This document shows positions 45,901-56,485 of a stretch of 64,000 bases of DNA, piece by piece. The stretch covers positions 1 to 64,000 of the forward strand of contig NZ_JAAKDE010000002.1 of assembly GCF_013664685.1 (NCBI RefSeq). The letters are read 5' to 3'. Every line of letters starts with the position of its first letter. Position 1 is the first letter of the stretch. This stretch comes from Capillibacterium thermochitinicola (GTDB lineage: Bacteria > Bacillota > UBA4882 > UBA10575). A program made the translations under genes and the position numbers. Under the pieces are notes generated by a model. The model was not told the DNA's origin. It saw nothing but the letters and a program-made list of their open reading frames with translations, and did not search any database.

Positions 45901-46147
45901 GGGTCTTGAAGTGACCACGGTGGCGAAGTTGCACACCGGTTCGACGGCGATCCGGGACCAGATCCGCCAGGGGCAGGTCCAGTGTGTGTTGAACACGACC
46001 ACCCACGGCCGGAAGACGGCCACCGACGGTTTCGCCATCCGCCGGGCGGCGGTAGAACAGGGGATTCCCTGCTTTACCAGTCTGGACACGGCGGCGGCGT
46101 GGTTGCAGGTGATGGAAGAGACCGTGCCGAGTTTGATTGTGTTGTGA
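42974..46147 (+). CDS. carB: Carbamoyl-phosphate synthase large subunit
   Basis: 1057 residues, complete: two homologous ATP-grasp halves (each with GSGPI-IGQ, a GGQT motif and an EVNPR ligand motif) and a C-terminal MGS-like allosteric domain. It makes carbamoyl phosphate from bicarbonate, ammonia and two ATP. Both ATP sites look intact, so loss of CarA glutaminase residues should not abolish the ammonia-dependent reaction. No frameshift or gap is seen. Confidence 0.96.
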   Translation: MPKGNWRKVLVIGSGPIIIGQAAEFDYAGTQACRALREEGIETVLVNSNPATIMTDQESADKIYIEPLTLEFLERIIEKERPDGLLPTMGGQTGLNLAFQLAKAGVLSRCGVTLLGTPLESIGRAEDREEFRALLQELNEPFPESTIVAEVAEALAFAETIGYPVIVRPAFTLGGTGGGIARNAEELRQIAENGLNASLIRQILVEKSVAGWREIEFEVLRDSAGNSIAVCHMENVHPVGVHTGDSIVVAPCQTLTAEELQCLRGSALKIVEALGIAGGCNVQFALHPEKLEYVVIEVNPRLSRSSALASKATGYPIAKVAAKIAIGYTLAELKNAVTGQTSACTEPALDYVVVKIPRWPFDKFSDADRTLGTQMKSTGEVMGLGRNLETALNKAVRSLEMKVFGLLDPGLEGLSDAELEVRCRQPADDHLFIIAEAFRRGWAVARVAHLTQWHPFFLQKIQGIVALAAELKANPFSLAALKEAKRLGFADREVARLWGATEEEVYAFRMKYGLRPVFKMVDTCAGEYEATTPYFYSSYDQEDEGEVSTRRKVVVLGSGPIRIGQGIEFDYCSVHAVKALRRAGVESIIINNNPETVSTDFDTADRLYFEPLTLEDVCAVLEKEKPEGVIVQFGGQTALGLCKGLAARGYKILGTAVEDIDRAEERGLFDRVLQEIGARRPRGGCVSTVAEGERLAGELGYPLMVRPSYVLGGRAMQIVYDQAQLRTVLDQALQEFPAQQIWIDQYLVGKEVEVDAIADGETVCLPGIMEHLERAGIHSGDSIAVYPPQRVSAEQQAAITELTAAIARSLRIKGLLNIQYVIHQDQVYVLEVNPRSSRTVPFMSKVTGLPIVDLATRVMLGESLPAMGIAHGLKPAGDKVAVKVPVFSFSKLQKVEPSLGPEMKSTGEVMGIDYQYAKALYKALLAAGMRMSVHGTLLATLADRDKAEGVELVRRFHNLGFRLVATEGTAKALRQAGLEVTTVAKLHTGSTAIRDQIRQGQVQCVLNTTTHGRKTATDGFAIRRAAVEQGIPCFTSLDTAAAWLQVMEETVPSLIVL

Positions 46148-46157
46148 GCAGAAATGT

Positions 46158-46359
46158 GGCCAAATGGTATTTCCCCTTCCAGTGAATTTCCTGGCGTATT
46201 CTAAAGCTCAGCTCCGGTTGAAAGCAGGCAGATCGCTTTATGGTTTCTCCTGAACCAAAGCGGCTCGCGACCTCCATGTCGCTCGACCTTCTTTCAACCT
46301 CCGCTTCGCTAAGAATACTGTGCCAAGAAATTCAAGTCTGTGGAGAATACCATTTGGCC
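46158..46359. mobile_element. MITE-like inverted-repeat element between carB and pyrK
   Basis: The element begins GGCCAAATGGTATT and ends with its inverse (AATACCATTTGGCC). The arms continue as imperfect inverted repeats for roughly 95 nt each (GAATTTCCTGG with CCAAGAAATTC, GTATTC with GAATAC, GGTTGAAAG with CTTTCAACC, CGCTTTATGG with CCAAAGCGG), so almost the whole 202 nt folds into one hairpin. No ORF inside and no clear target duplication. It could be a non-autonomous transposon remnant or a large operon-internal RNA structure. Confidence 0.65.
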
Positions 46360-46466
46360 CGGCTGGGGGAAGGCGAACAAAGGTAATTATACACGAGTAA
46401 CGGGTAACGAGCGGAAAAGGCACGTTTTATCGGAAGATTATTAAAAAAAGAAATTAGGTGATAGGC

Positions 46467-47339
46467 ATGCTCCATCGGGAGACGGTGCTTGAAAACCGGA
46501 GTTTAGGTTCGGCGATCTACCGGCTGGTACTGAAGGGGGCGGTGGCGGCGACAGCCCGGCCGGGCCAGTTTGTCCACGTGCAGGTGGGGACGGCCACCGA
46601 CCCCCTATTACGGCGGCCGTTCAGTATTGCCGGGATTGACCGGCCAAAGGGGGAGGTTACCATATACTACCGGGTCACCGGCCGGGGGACCGCCCTCCTT
46701 ACCCGGGTACGGGCCGGGGAGACCTTGAGCGTGATCGGGCCGGTGGGGAAGGGGTTTACGGTCCCGGCCGCGGGCGAACTCCTCCTGGTGGCCGGGGGGA
46801 TCGGCCTCTTTCCCCTTCTTGCCCTGCTCGCAGCGGTGGACCGCTTGGCGGTACGGGTCAAAGTCCTGTGGGGCGGGGAAAACCGGAGGTTTCTGGAGGA
46901 CGTCGGCCGGGCGACCCTCTTCCAGATGGGGGTCGATTATGCCGTGGCCACGGTGGACGGGAGTATGGGCCACCCCGGTTTGGTGACCGATCTCCTTCAA
47001 GCGGCGCTGGCGCCGGAAACAGCGGCCGGCCAACAAGCAGAATCCGCCCCGTCTGGCGGACAGGCCGGAGCTTTGGTAAAAAGCCCGGAAGGGCGCACGG
47101 CGATAACGGTGGCGGCCTGCGGCCCCAAAGGGATGTTACAGGCGGTCGCCGCCTGCTGCGGCCGGGCGGGCGTCCCGGTGGAGGTGTCGTTGGAAGAGCG
47201 AATGGCCTGCGGGATCGGGGCCTGTTTGGGCTGTGCCTGTTTGGTGCGGACCGCCGAGGGGACGCCGGTGCGGCGGCGGGTCTGTAAGGACGGCCCGGTC
47301 TTTGACGGCAGGGAGGTGGTCTGGGATGAAACCGGTTGA
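46467..47339 (+). CDS. pyrK: Dihydroorotate dehydrogenase electron transfer subunit
   Basis: 290 residues. FAD domain ([18 protein letters not shown]), NAD-binding domain ([15 protein letters not shown]) and the C-terminal 2Fe-2S cysteines [11 protein letters not shown] plus RVCKDGPVF. It passes electrons from PyrD to NAD. A low-complexity insert of about 25 residues (Q, A, G, S rich) near residue 190 is unusual but in frame. ATG 46467 follows AGGTGAT. Confidence 0.93.
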   Translation: MLHRETVLENRSLGSAIYRLVLKGAVAATARPGQFVHVQVGTATDPLLRRPFSIAGIDRPKGEVTIYYRVTGRGTALLTRVRAGETLSVIGPVGKGFTVPAAGELLLVAGGIGLFPLLALLAAVDRLAVRVKVLWGGENRRFLEDVGRATLFQMGVDYAVATVDGSMGHPGLVTDLLQAALAPETAAGQQAESAPSGGQAGALVKSPEGRTAITVAACGPKGMLQAVAACCGRAGVPVEVSLEERMACGIGACLGCACLVRTAEGTPVRRRVCKDGPVFDGREVVWDETG

Positions 47340-48243
47340 CCTGACCACGCGTCTGGCCGGGTTAACCCTGAAGAATCCGGTCATGACGGCCTCGGGCACT
47401 TATGGTTTTGGGGAAGAGTATGCAGCCTTTTACGATCCATCCCGCTTGGGGGCGATTACGGTGAAGGGGATTACTCCTTTGCCGCGCCGGGGAAACCCCG
47501 CACCCCGGGTGGTGGAGACCCCTTCCGGCATGTTGAACGCGGTGGGACTGGAGAATCCCGGTCTGGACGAGTTCCTCACCACGTACCTGCCCCGGCTGGA
47601 AAAGCTCAAGACGCCGGTCATCGTCAACATCTCCGGTTTTTCCCTGGATGACTACGCGTTAATGGCTGCCGCGCTACCGGAAGATTCCTGTATTGCGGCG
47701 GTGGAGGTCAATATCTCTTGCCCCAACATTAAACAGGGCGGGTTGGCTTTTGGCACGGACCCCAAAAGCGCCGAGGCGGTCCTGAGCGCAACGCGCAAAA
47801 ACACGAAGCTGCCGCTGATCGCCAAACTTTCACCCAATGTGACCGACATTGTGACACTGGCGAAGGCGGTCGAAAACGGCGGGGCCGATATAATCTCCTT
47901 GATTAATACGCTTTTGGGGATGCGGATTGACATCAAAACGAGAAAACCCGTCCTCGGTAACATCATGGGCGGGCTTTCCGGCCCGGCGGTCCTCCCGGTG
48001 GCCGTGCGGATGGTATACCAGGTCTACCAAGCGGTCCGCCTGCCGATCATCGGGATGGGCGGGATCAGCACCTGGCAGGATGCGGTCGAGTTTATGCTGG
48101 CGGGGGCCTCGGCGGTCAGCGTAGGAACGGCCAATTTTGTCAATCCCCTGGCCCCGTTGGAGATCATCGACGGGCTGGCGGAGTATTGCCGGCAGAACGG
48201 TTTTACGGCGGTCCGGGAGATCGTTGGCTTGGCCCACCGCTAG
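47326..48243 (+). CDS. pyrD: Dihydroorotate dehydrogenase B, catalytic subunit
   Basis: 305 residues, FMN barrel of class 1[31 protein letters not shown] (the catalytic Cys) and [19 protein letters not shown] are diagnostic. ATG 47326 follows GGGAGG and overlaps pyrK by 14 nt, matching the PyrD-PyrK heterotetramer. Confidence 0.95.
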   Translation: MKPVDLTTRLAGLTLKNPVMTASGTYGFGEEYAAFYDPSRLGAITVKGITPLPRRGNPAPRVVETPSGMLNAVGLENPGLDEFLTTYLPRLEKLKTPVIVNISGFSLDDYALMAAALPEDSCIAAVEVNISCPNIKQGGLAFGTDPKSAEAVLSATRKNTKLPLIAKLSPNVTDIVTLAKAVENGGADIISLINTLLGMRIDIKTRKPVLGNIMGGLSGPAVLPVAVRMVYQVYQAVRLPIIGMGGISTWQDAVEFMLAGASAVSVGTANFVNPLAPLEIIDGLAEYCRQNGFTAVREIVGLAHR

Positions 48244-48410
48244 AGGGGAATAAGCACCGGCTCGGCCAGCTGTTAGAAGGAAATAATCCAGGCCAGGCGG
48301 GGGTTGAATTAAACCGGTTTGGATGCTGGGGTTGGTAAAGGATAGTAAAGGAGAGAAACGGACCGATTTATGAAGACCGGGGATCCGGGTAAAAAAGGAG
48401 GACTGGGTAA

Positions 48411-49121
48411 ATGGCGGTAAACAAGGATTGGCCGGGGGGACATAACCTCAACGAAAAAGTGATGGTGGCGCTGGATGTTGATTCCCGTACGCAAGCGCTG
48501 GCCTTGGCGGAGGCCCTCCAGGGCTCCGGCTGCTGGTTGAAGATTGGGCTGGAACTGTACGCCCTCTCCGGACTGGAGCTGGTTGAGACCTTTAAACAGA
48601 TGGGCTTTTCCCTCTTTCTCGATCTGAAGTTGCACGATATTCCCAACACGGTGGAACGGACCCTGAAGGTGCTGTGCACTTCCGGCGTGGATATGGTGAA
48701 CATCCACTGCGCCGGGGGTTATACCATGATGGCGCGGGCGGCGGAGGTGTGCCACGAGGCCGGGATCAAAGTGATCGGGGTCACGGTGCTGACCAGTATG
48801 GGCCCGGAAGACCTGCGGGCGATTGGAGTACAGGCCAGCCCGCAGGAGCAGGTGGTCAACCTGGCCCGTCTGGCGAAAAAAGCCGGTTTGGACGGGGTGG
48901 TGGCTTCGGCCCAGGAGGCGGCGGTCCTTCGCGAACAGCTGGGCCCCGAATTTATTCTGGTTACACCGGGGATCCGGCCGCCGGGGAGTGCGAAAAACGA
49001 CCAAGTCCGGGTGGTGACGCCGCGGGAAGCCCTCCAGGCGGGCAGTTCATACCTGGTGGTCGGGCGGCCGGTGACCAGGGCGGCGGATCCGCGGCAAGCC
49101 CTGGCGGCGCTTTGGGAGTAG
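48411..49121 (+). CDS. pyrF: Orotidine 5'-phosphate decarboxylase
   Basis: 236 residues. The catalytic network is visible: VALDVDS, the DLKLHDIPNTV motif (catalytic Lys and Asp), VTPGIRP, and VGRPVT for the phosphate. Starts after AAAGGAGG; 167 nt separate it from pyrD, without a clear promoter. Confidence 0.96.
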   Translation: MAVNKDWPGGHNLNEKVMVALDVDSRTQALALAEALQGSGCWLKIGLELYALSGLELVETFKQMGFSLFLDLKLHDIPNTVERTLKVLCTSGVDMVNIHCAGGYTMMARAAEVCHEAGIKVIGVTVLTSMGPEDLRAIGVQASPQEQVVNLARLAKKAGLDGVVASAQEAAVLREQLGPEFILVTPGIRPPGSAKNDQVRVVTPREALQAGSSYLVVGRPVTRAADPRQALAALWE

Positions 49122-49183
49122 GGTGTGGTTTATAAGGTGGGTTTGATTGGGATTGGATTGAATTGCGTGAAGGGGGAATCCAT

Positions 49184-49801
49184 ATGTGTGAAGGTTACGG
49201 CGGTATGAAGGCCGGAAGCCCCATGGGGGTAACGGAGATTATGGCCATTTTTAACGAGACCGGCGCCTTGCGCCAAGGGCATTTTGTCCTGACTTCGGGG
49301 AAACACAGCGCCCAGTATATGCAGTGTGCCCAGGTTTTACAGTATCCGTGGCTGGCGGCTACTTTAGGGGAAGCTCTGGCCGCCCACTATGCCGGGGTAG
49401 GCGTGGAGACGGTGGTCGGACCGGCGATGGGCGGGATTCTGGTCGCCCATGAAGTAGGCCGGGCCTTGGGCGTGCGCGCGCTCTTTGCCGAACGGCAGGA
49501 CGGCAAAATGACCCTGCGCCGGGGTTTTACCCTCAAACCGGGGGAAAAAGTTTTGGTGGTGGAGGACGTGATCACCACCGGCGGGTCGGTGCAGGAAGTG
49601 ATCGACTTGGTTAAGGACCTTGGCGCCGAACCGGTGGGGGTGGGCGTTCTGGTGGACCGCAGCGGAGGCCGGGTGACTTTTGCCGGCTTGCCCCTCCACA
49701 GTTTGCTGTCGCTGCAGATTGAGGCGTTTGCCCTGGAGGAGTGTCCCCTTTGCGCCCAGGGGATTCCCTGGGAGAAGCCGGGGAGCCGGGGTAATGCCTA
49801 G
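49184..49801 (+). CDS. pyrE: Orotate phosphoribosyltransferase
   Basis: 205 residues from ATG 49184 (GAAGGGGGA site). The PRPP-binding loop VLVVEDVITTGGS and the LTSGKHSAQYMQ segment place it in the clostridial PyrE group. Last gene of the pyr operon. Confidence 0.95.
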   Translation: MCEGYGGMKAGSPMGVTEIMAIFNETGALRQGHFVLTSGKHSAQYMQCAQVLQYPWLAATLGEALAAHYAGVGVETVVGPAMGGILVAHEVGRALGVRALFAERQDGKMTLRRGFTLKPGEKVLVVEDVITTGGSVQEVIDLVKDLGAEPVGVGVLVDRSGGRVTFAGLPLHSLLSLQIEAFALEECPLCAQGIPWEKPGSRGNA

Positions 49802-49905
49802 TTGCGGTCGGTTTGTCCTTTCGGTTTGTTGAAACGGCCGGTGCTTTGCTTATAAACCGCTTATAATCTACTGATCAACTTTGGTTCATTTTGGTTTCTT
49901 ACCGC

Positions 49906-51123
49906 TCAGATCTGCTTGATATTATTGTGTCTGACATATAAAGCCAGCATTTTGACTAAAAAAGCATCGCGGAAACTTGAAACCGGATCAAGGTTGGTCA
50001 GGTTTTTCATTTTTTGCAGACGGGCGCTGATGGTATTCCGGTGGATCCGCGTTTTGGCGGCGGTGACCGAGAGGTTCATACAGTTGTCAACAAACGCTTC
50101 GCACGTTTCGATCAAGTCTTGGGGAAGGGTGCCGTCCTTTCTGGTCAGTTTTTTCAGGGCGGGAAGGAGAAATTTATTGATGATTTGCGGTTGGAGATGT
50201 AAACAGACATTGTCAAACAAAAGGGTTTCCAGGCTATAAAATTGGGCGTTCGGATCCGTCTCCTGGCCGATTTCCAGGGTTTCAATGGCTTCGAGCCAAC
50301 TTTTGCGCAGTTGCGTAATGTCTTCGTAAAGGTTGCCGTAGGCGATGCTAAAAGAAAAACCGGAGAAGGAACTCAAGGAAGCGGCCAGGTCACGGCAGAT
50401 TACATCCAGGGCCAAGTAAATCCGGGATATATCCGGCGAGGGAATAAAGGACTTCAGAATCAAGATCGTATTGCGGTCGGCAGTGTAGACAAGATCTTGA
50501 GAGTTGAGATAACGGTTGGCGCGGATGCGCTGAAAAACGGTTTCCCGTAATTGCTCAATCGAAGATTGGTATCCCAAATTCAAGTTAATATTGAAGTAGC
50601 TGGTTTGGTAGTAATTAAGCCGGATACAGATGACCGTCCGTAATAATTGCGGATCCAACTCATGACTGTACATCAGCGAATAGAGCTTTTCCTTGTCAAC
50701 ATGATCCGAAAGGATTTGGCTGGCAATTTGGGCCATTTTATATTCAGGGCTATGGCTGTCGGTTTGTTCAGTGGTGCTGTACAAAAATTCCAAGGTGATT
50801 TCCAGGAGCATTTTGATGGTATTGCCGGTTTGGACCGCCGCTCCGGCCGGGCCGCGCACAATGACCGTACCAAACAAATTGTTTTCTTTCATCACCGGTG
50901 TGCCGTAAACTACAACGCCGGCGTCGGTGGATTCGGCGGCGTTACTCTCGATGGTGGCCGGGCGCATGATACTAATGATATAACTGGCGGTCCGGCTGGT
51001 CTGTCCGATCCGTTCCTCGTTGGTCGCCGATAAAATGCGCGTTTCCGCATCGGTAATGTAAATAGTGAGGTGTGGGGAGCGGAATTTTTCCAAAATATGA
51101 TTGATAAAGTCGACATTGATCAT
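49906..51123 (-). CDS. CdaR/SdaR-type transcriptional regulator (sugar diacid family)
   Basis: 405 residues. The N-terminal third matches the diacid-recognition domain (HLTIYITDAETRILSATNEERIG and VVVYGTPVMKENNLFGTVIV). The C terminus holds a PucR-type helix-turn-helix (MNLSVTAAKTRIHRNTISARLQKM). In enterobacteria CdaR activates glucarate, galactarate and glycerate use. Here it diverges from a GntP permease-kinase-enolase operon, its likely target. I start it at the Met preceding INVDF (51123). Confidence 0.85.
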   Translation of the reverse strand: MINVDFINHILEKFRSPHLTIYITDAETRILSATNEERIGQTSRTASYIISIMRPATIESNAAESTDAGVVVYGTPVMKENNLFGTVIVRGPAGAAVQTGNTIKMLLEITLEFLYSTTEQTDSHSPEYKMAQIASQILSDHVDKEKLYSLMYSHELDPQLLRTVICIRLNYYQTSYFNINLNLGYQSSIEQLRETVFQRIRANRYLNSQDLVYTADRNTILILKSFIPSPDISRIYLALDVICRDLAASLSSFSGFSFSIAYGNLYEDITQLRKSWLEAIETLEIGQETDPNAQFYSLETLLFDNVCLHLQPQIINKFLLPALKKLTRKDGTLPQDLIETCEAFVDNCMNLSVTAAKTRIHRNTISARLQKMKNLTNLDPVSSFRDAFLVKMLALYVRHNNIKQI

Positions 51124-51150
51124 CTTGTAATCCCTGCCCAATAATGTATA

Positions 51151-51257
51151 GTGCAAAAAGCACAGGTTTCATCATAAATAATACAATACTTATCAGAATA
51201 GCACAACTGTCATTTAAACAACTTAAAACAAGAAAAGAAAAATGTGCAATATGCACA
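51151..51257. promoter_or_regulatory. Candidate CdaR operators
   Basis: Two similar inverted repeats lie in the divergent intergenic region: GTGC-A5-GCAC (51151-51163) close to the regulator gene and TGTGCA-ATA-TGCACA (51243-51257) upstream of the gntP promoter. Shared TGCA/GTGC half-sites suggest one regulator. Confidence 0.5.
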
Positions 51258-51309
51258 TAATAAAATAAAACAAACAGATAAATTGTACAATGTTTCTATA
51301 AGATTAATA

Positions 51310-51364
51310 TTGATCAAGCGTAGCGGCTTATTTATACTTTTAGTTGAGAAGTATGATCATACTT
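51310..51364 (+). promoter_or_regulatory. gntP operon promoter with downstream palindrome
   Basis: TTGATC (51310-51315), 17-nt spacer, TATACT (51333-51338). A perfect 16-bp palindrome AAGTATGATCATACTT (51349-51364) covers the region just past the start point, a position suited to a repressor. Confidence 0.65.
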
Positions 51365-51396
51365 TCGACAAGAGACGAAACTAAGGGGGAAAATGG

Positions 51397-52731
51397 ATGT
51401 ACTCAGTAATTCTGCTTGTGTTGGGCGTAGCTTTGCTGATGGTGATGATCTCGAAACTACGAATTCATGCTTTTTTGTCCTTGCTAATTGTTTCCTTGCT
51501 TCTCGGGGTAGCCGGCGGGCTGTCGTTAACTGATGTGGCGAACATGGTTGCCCAGGGCTTTGGCGGAACAATGCAGAACATCGGGATTGTCATTATCTGT
51601 GGTGTGATCATCGGTGAAATCTTGGAAGTTACCGGTGGCGCCCAAAAAATTGCCGATTCTCTTCTTCGTTTAGTCGGGATCAAACGGGCACCCCTCGCCA
51701 CCGCGCTAACCGGCGGGGTTGTTTCGATTCCGACTTTTTGCGATTCCGGTTTTGTCATTCTCAATCCGGTAATTAAAGCCCTTTCCCGGGTGGGGAAGAT
51801 ACCCTACATGACTTTGGTGATGGCCTTAATGACCGGTTTATTAACCACCCATTCCCTGGTCCCGCCCACGCCCGGTCCCATTGCCGCTGCCGGTATTCTC
51901 GGGGCCGATGTCGGGAAAGTTATGATCTATGGGCTAATTGTTTCGATTCCCGTGATCCTCGGGACCCTGCTCTGGTGTAATTCGACATATGTCCGTAAGA
52001 AGTATCCGGAGATTGCCGAAGCGGACAGTGATGATCTGGCGGCCAATGAACAATTTAAAGAAGTAGTCAAACATGCACCTTCCACCTTTATGTCTTATCT
52101 GCCGATTGTATTGCCTATTATTCTCATTGTCGTCCGTTCTTTCGTGTTGCAGTACGGCAATGCGGAAAGCGGTTTGGGGCAGTTCATCGCTTTTGTGGGT
52201 ACACCCTATATTGCGCTCTTGATTGGTACCTTGGTTTCGTTCCTTTTACCGTCCAAGATTACAGCTGAAGTCACCGATACTTGGGTCTCCAGGGCGATTG
52301 AAAAGAGTGCCGAAATCCTGCTCATCACCGGGATTGCCGGTTGCTTTGGGCGTGTGTTGCAAGGGATTGGGGTCGGCAATGTGTTGGCCGATGTAATCGC
52401 CAAAACCGGCTTGCCCAGTGTCTTACTGCCCTTTACGATTTCCGCCATTGTTCTGATTGCGCAGGGTTCGGCCACAGTGGCCTTGACCACCGCCTCGGCG
52501 ATTGTGCTGCCGCTCCTGCCGTCGTTGGGAATCTCGCCCGAGTTGGCCGTGATCTCGATTGCCGGCGGTTCCTTCTGTGGTGTTTTCCCACAGGGCTCCT
52601 ATTTCTGGTGTGTTACTAAACTGGCCGGTTATGACATTAAAAAGGGCTATGTGGCAGTGACCGCCACGACTTTCGTCATGGGCGCCATCGCCTTGGTTTC
52701 CATTTATATCTTCTCACTATTTGTCCATTAA
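51397..52731 (+). CDS. GntP-family gluconate/hydroxy-acid permease
   Basis: 444 residues, about 12 hydrophobic segments. The family motifs are clear: FCDSGFVILNPVI, LTTHSLVPPTPGPIAAA and the GSATVALTTASAIV helix. Members import gluconate, fructuronate, glycerate or related sugar acids with protons. ATG 51397 follows AAGGGGGA. First gene of the locus with the kinase and enolase. Confidence 0.9.
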   Translation: MYSVILLVLGVALLMVMISKLRIHAFLSLLIVSLLLGVAGGLSLTDVANMVAQGFGGTMQNIGIVIICGVIIGEILEVTGGAQKIADSLLRLVGIKRAPLATALTGGVVSIPTFCDSGFVILNPVIKALSRVGKIPYMTLVMALMTGLLTTHSLVPPTPGPIAAAGILGADVGKVMIYGLIVSIPVILGTLLWCNSTYVRKKYPEIAEADSDDLAANEQFKEVVKHAPSTFMSYLPIVLPIILIVVRSFVLQYGNAESGLGQFIAFVGTPYIALLIGTLVSFLLPSKITAEVTDTWVSRAIEKSAEILLITGIAGCFGRVLQGIGVGNVLADVIAKTGLPSVLLPFTISAIVLIAQGSATVALTTASAIVLPLLPSLGISPELAVISIAGGSFCGVFPQGSYFWCVTKLAGYDIKKGYVAVTATTFVMGAIALVSIYIFSLFVH

Positions 52732-52790
52732 GCAACAACTCCCCAGCATCCGGTAGTCTTTGCGGACCTAGACTTGGTATCGTCAGAGAG

Positions 52791-52820
52791 GAGGGAGCGG
52801 AACAAACCGGCTCCCTCTTT
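52791..52820 (+). terminator. Hairpin between permease and kinase genes
   Basis: GAGGGAGC-loop-GCTCCCTC followed by a short T-stretch (TTTATAA). It may attenuate read-through into the kinase and enolase genes. Confidence 0.5.
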
Positions 52821-52843
52821 ATAAAACTTACGGAGGAATTGAC

Positions 52844-53854
52844 ATGATCGACATTTCCAACCAGAAGATCCTCGAAGAATATTTACGGCAACGGAAGCTA
52901 ATCAGCGATGCGGATGGTTTTAAACTCGAGTACTGCAAGGGTGGTGTTTCCGGGACTGTCGTCTATGTCGAGCGTCCCGGAAAACCGCTGATTATTAAGC
53001 AAGCTTTGGCCAAACTTAAAGTGAAAGAGACGTGGCTCTGCGACCCGAACCGGATGAATATCGAATACGAAAGCAATAAAATTTATCACGAACTAATGCC
53101 GGAAAACGCGCCGGAAGTCTACTTTTACGACGAAGAAAATTACATCTTCGGGCGGGAAGCGGTGCCGGCCGGCTGCACGATGTGGAAAGCCGACCTCCTG
53201 GACGGGCTCCTTGACTTCAAGATTGCGCAAAAGGCCATTGAGACGATGGCGGTGGTGCATAAGGAATGTGCCGGCGATCCGGCGGTGGCGGCCAAGTTTG
53301 CGGACAAGAAGATCTTTTATGATTTGCGGATTTCACCCTATATTATTTTTACCGTCGGGAAACACCCGCAGCTACAGGCCTATGCCGACCGGGTGAGTAC
53401 CGAGTTGATGGAACGGGAGATTACTCTGGTCCATGGCGACTATAGTCCCAAGAACATCATGGTTGTGGGGCGCGGGATCAAGGTCCTGGATTATGAGGTG
53501 GCCCATTACGGGCATCCCGCTTTTGATTTGGCCTTCTTCTCCAACCACTTTATCCTGAAGGCGGTTAAAAATCCCCACTTTGCCCAGGCTTACCTCAATA
53601 TGCTGGCTTATATGATCGGCCTTTATTTTGACCGGGTGGACTATATGGACCGGACGGAACTGGAGTCTTGTTATATCCGGACCTTGGCGCTCTTGATGAT
53701 TGCCCGGGTTGATGGCAAATCGCCGGTGGAGTATCTGACGGCGGAACCGGAGAAACAAGAATTGGTACGCCGGATGACTTTTGGCCTCGTGGCCGAGAAG
53801 ATTGAAAACTTTGCCGATGCCCTTCGCTTGATCAGCAAGTCGGTGGGCGGATGA
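52844..53854 (+). CDS. APH/choline-kinase-fold small-molecule kinase
   Basis: 336 residues. An N-lobe with a GGVSGTVVYVER loop and the ATP lysine in LIIKQAL, a catalytic loop VHGDYSPKNIM (H-x-D-x4-N), and the metal-binding DYE. These are typical of aminoglycoside phosphotransferase-fold kinases, which phosphorylate hydroxyls of small metabolites such as methylthioribose, homoserine, choline or fructosamine. Sitting between a GntP permease and an enolase-family gene, it probably phosphorylates the imported hydroxy acid; glycerate to 2-phosphoglycerate is my preferred guess. It is 12 nt upstream of the enolase gene. Confidence 0.8.
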   Translation: MIDISNQKILEEYLRQRKLISDADGFKLEYCKGGVSGTVVYVERPGKPLIIKQALAKLKVKETWLCDPNRMNIEYESNKIYHELMPENAPEVYFYDEENYIFGREAVPAGCTMWKADLLDGLLDFKIAQKAIETMAVVHKECAGDPAVAAKFADKKIFYDLRISPYIIFTVGKHPQLQAYADRVSTELMEREITLVHGDYSPKNIMVVGRGIKVLDYEVAHYGHPAFDLAFFSNHFILKAVKNPHFAQAYLNMLAYMIGLYFDRVDYMDRTELESCYIRTLALLMIARVDGKSPVEYLTAEPEKQELVRRMTFGLVAEKIENFADALRLISKSVGG

Positions 53855-55172
<1,318 letters not shown>

Positions 55173-55207
55173 TGTGCCGGCGGCACGGAATGCTTCTTAA
55201 TACCAAG

Positions 55208-55246
55208 GGAGGAGAAAGGGGGAGAGGAAGGATCTCCTCCTTTCTC
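55208..55246 (+). terminator. Possible terminator after enolase-like gene
   Basis: GAGAAAGG can pair with CCTTTCTC (to about 55246) around a purine-rich loop; the T-run is poor, so the call is weak. Confidence 0.4.
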
Positions 55247-55335
55247 TATAACTGTACTGGAGGATGATTGATGTGTTATAGTATGATTGATCACGATTGG
55301 TCGAATCCAGTTTCGTTTTGGGAGGGGAGAAGCGG

Positions 55336-56403
55336 ATGGCCCCGAAAATGACGATGACCAGCAGGGAACGGGTGATGGCGGCGATCGCGGGAGACGAGTT
55401 TGACGTCTTTCCGGCGGTCAGTCCGACTTCGGTGGCTACTATCGAAGGGATGCGGCGGTCCGGTGCCAGTTTTCCTTCCGCCCACACCAACGGGGAAGAG
55501 ATGGCGGAGCTGGCCGCAGTGGGGCATGAGGAGTTTGGCTTTGACACGGTGGCCCCCTATTTTTCGGTCCATCTTGAAGCGGCGGCCTTGGGGGCGAAAG
55601 TGGACTGGAGCGACCAAACCAGTACCCCCCAGGTCATGGCGACCGCCTTTCACAGTTTGGATGAGTTTGCGATTCCCGACAATTTTCTCTCCCGTTTTGA
55701 GTTCCAGCAACTCTTAAGGGCTTTGCGGCTTTTGCGTAAGCGCTTCCGGGGCGAAGTGGCGGTGATCGGGAAAGTGATCGGGCCATGGACTTTAGCCTAT
55801 AATCTTTACGGGGTGGAGAATCTGATCCTGGATACCATCCTGGAACCGGTGAAGACCCGTGCCCTCATCGAAGAACTGGCGAAAGTGCCATTGGAATTTG
55901 CCAAAGCCCAATTTGAAGCGGGCGCTGACATTATTACCTGGGCCGACCATGTCACGGCCGATCTGGTCAGTGCCAAGATCTATGAAGAGTTTGTGATGCC
56001 GGTCCACGCCCGGGTGACCCGGATCTTACAACAATACGGCCCGTTGATTTTACATGTCTGCGGGAATGTGGCCGACCGCTTCCCCCTGTTCATCAAGGCC
56101 GGTTTTAAGTGTTTCCATATGGATTCCCGGAACGATATTGCGGAGGCGGTGGCGATGGCCGGTGACCGGATCAAAATTGTCGGGGGGATCAATAATCCGC
56201 TCACCCTGTCCCAGGGGACCCCGGCGGAGGTCCGGCGGGAAGTGGAGTACAACCTTGCCTGCGGGGTGCAAATGATCGGTCCGGAGTGTGCGATTCCGAC
56301 GAGCGTGCCGACGGAGAATCTGAAAACCTTGGTGCAAACCGTCCACAGCCATAGTCCGGAGACGGTAAAAAAACTTCAGGACTACGGCAGGAAAAAAAGT
56401 TGA
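55336..56403 (+). CDS. MtaA/UroD-superfamily methyltransferase-like protein
   Basis: 355 residues from ATG 55336 (GGGAGGGG upstream). The TIM-barrel pattern and the zinc-type motif LHVCGN, followed by HMDSRNDIAEA, GGINNPLTL and MIGPECAIP, place it with MtaA/MtbA methylcobamide:thiol methyltransferases rather than uroporphyrinogen decarboxylase. No corrinoid protein is encoded here. It is about 160 nt behind the enolase gene and may belong to that locus or stand alone. Confidence 0.8.
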   Translation: MAPKMTMTSRERVMAAIAGDEFDVFPAVSPTSVATIEGMRRSGASFPSAHTNGEEMAELAAVGHEEFGFDTVAPYFSVHLEAAALGAKVDWSDQTSTPQVMATAFHSLDEFAIPDNFLSRFEFQQLLRALRLLRKRFRGEVAVIGKVIGPWTLAYNLYGVENLILDTILEPVKTRALIEELAKVPLEFAKAQFEAGADIITWADHVTADLVSAKIYEEFVMPVHARVTRILQQYGPLILHVCGNVADRFPLFIKAGFKCFHMDSRNDIAEAVAMAGDRIKIVGGINNPLTLSQGTPAEVRREVEYNLACGVQMIGPECAIPTSVPTENLKTLVQTVHSHSPETVKKLQDYGRKKS

Positions 56404-56415
56404 CCTTATTATGTT

Positions 56416-56445
56416 TTGGTAATTTTGGGTAAAATATGGTACAAT
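56416..56445 (+). promoter_or_regulatory. Promoter of DUF2059 gene
   Basis: TTGGTA (56416-56421), 18-nt spacer, TACAAT (56440-56445). Confidence 0.6.
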
Positions 56446-56485
56446 TACCTGTGTTGGAAGAAACCTAAGGGGAGGAGGCCCGCTC

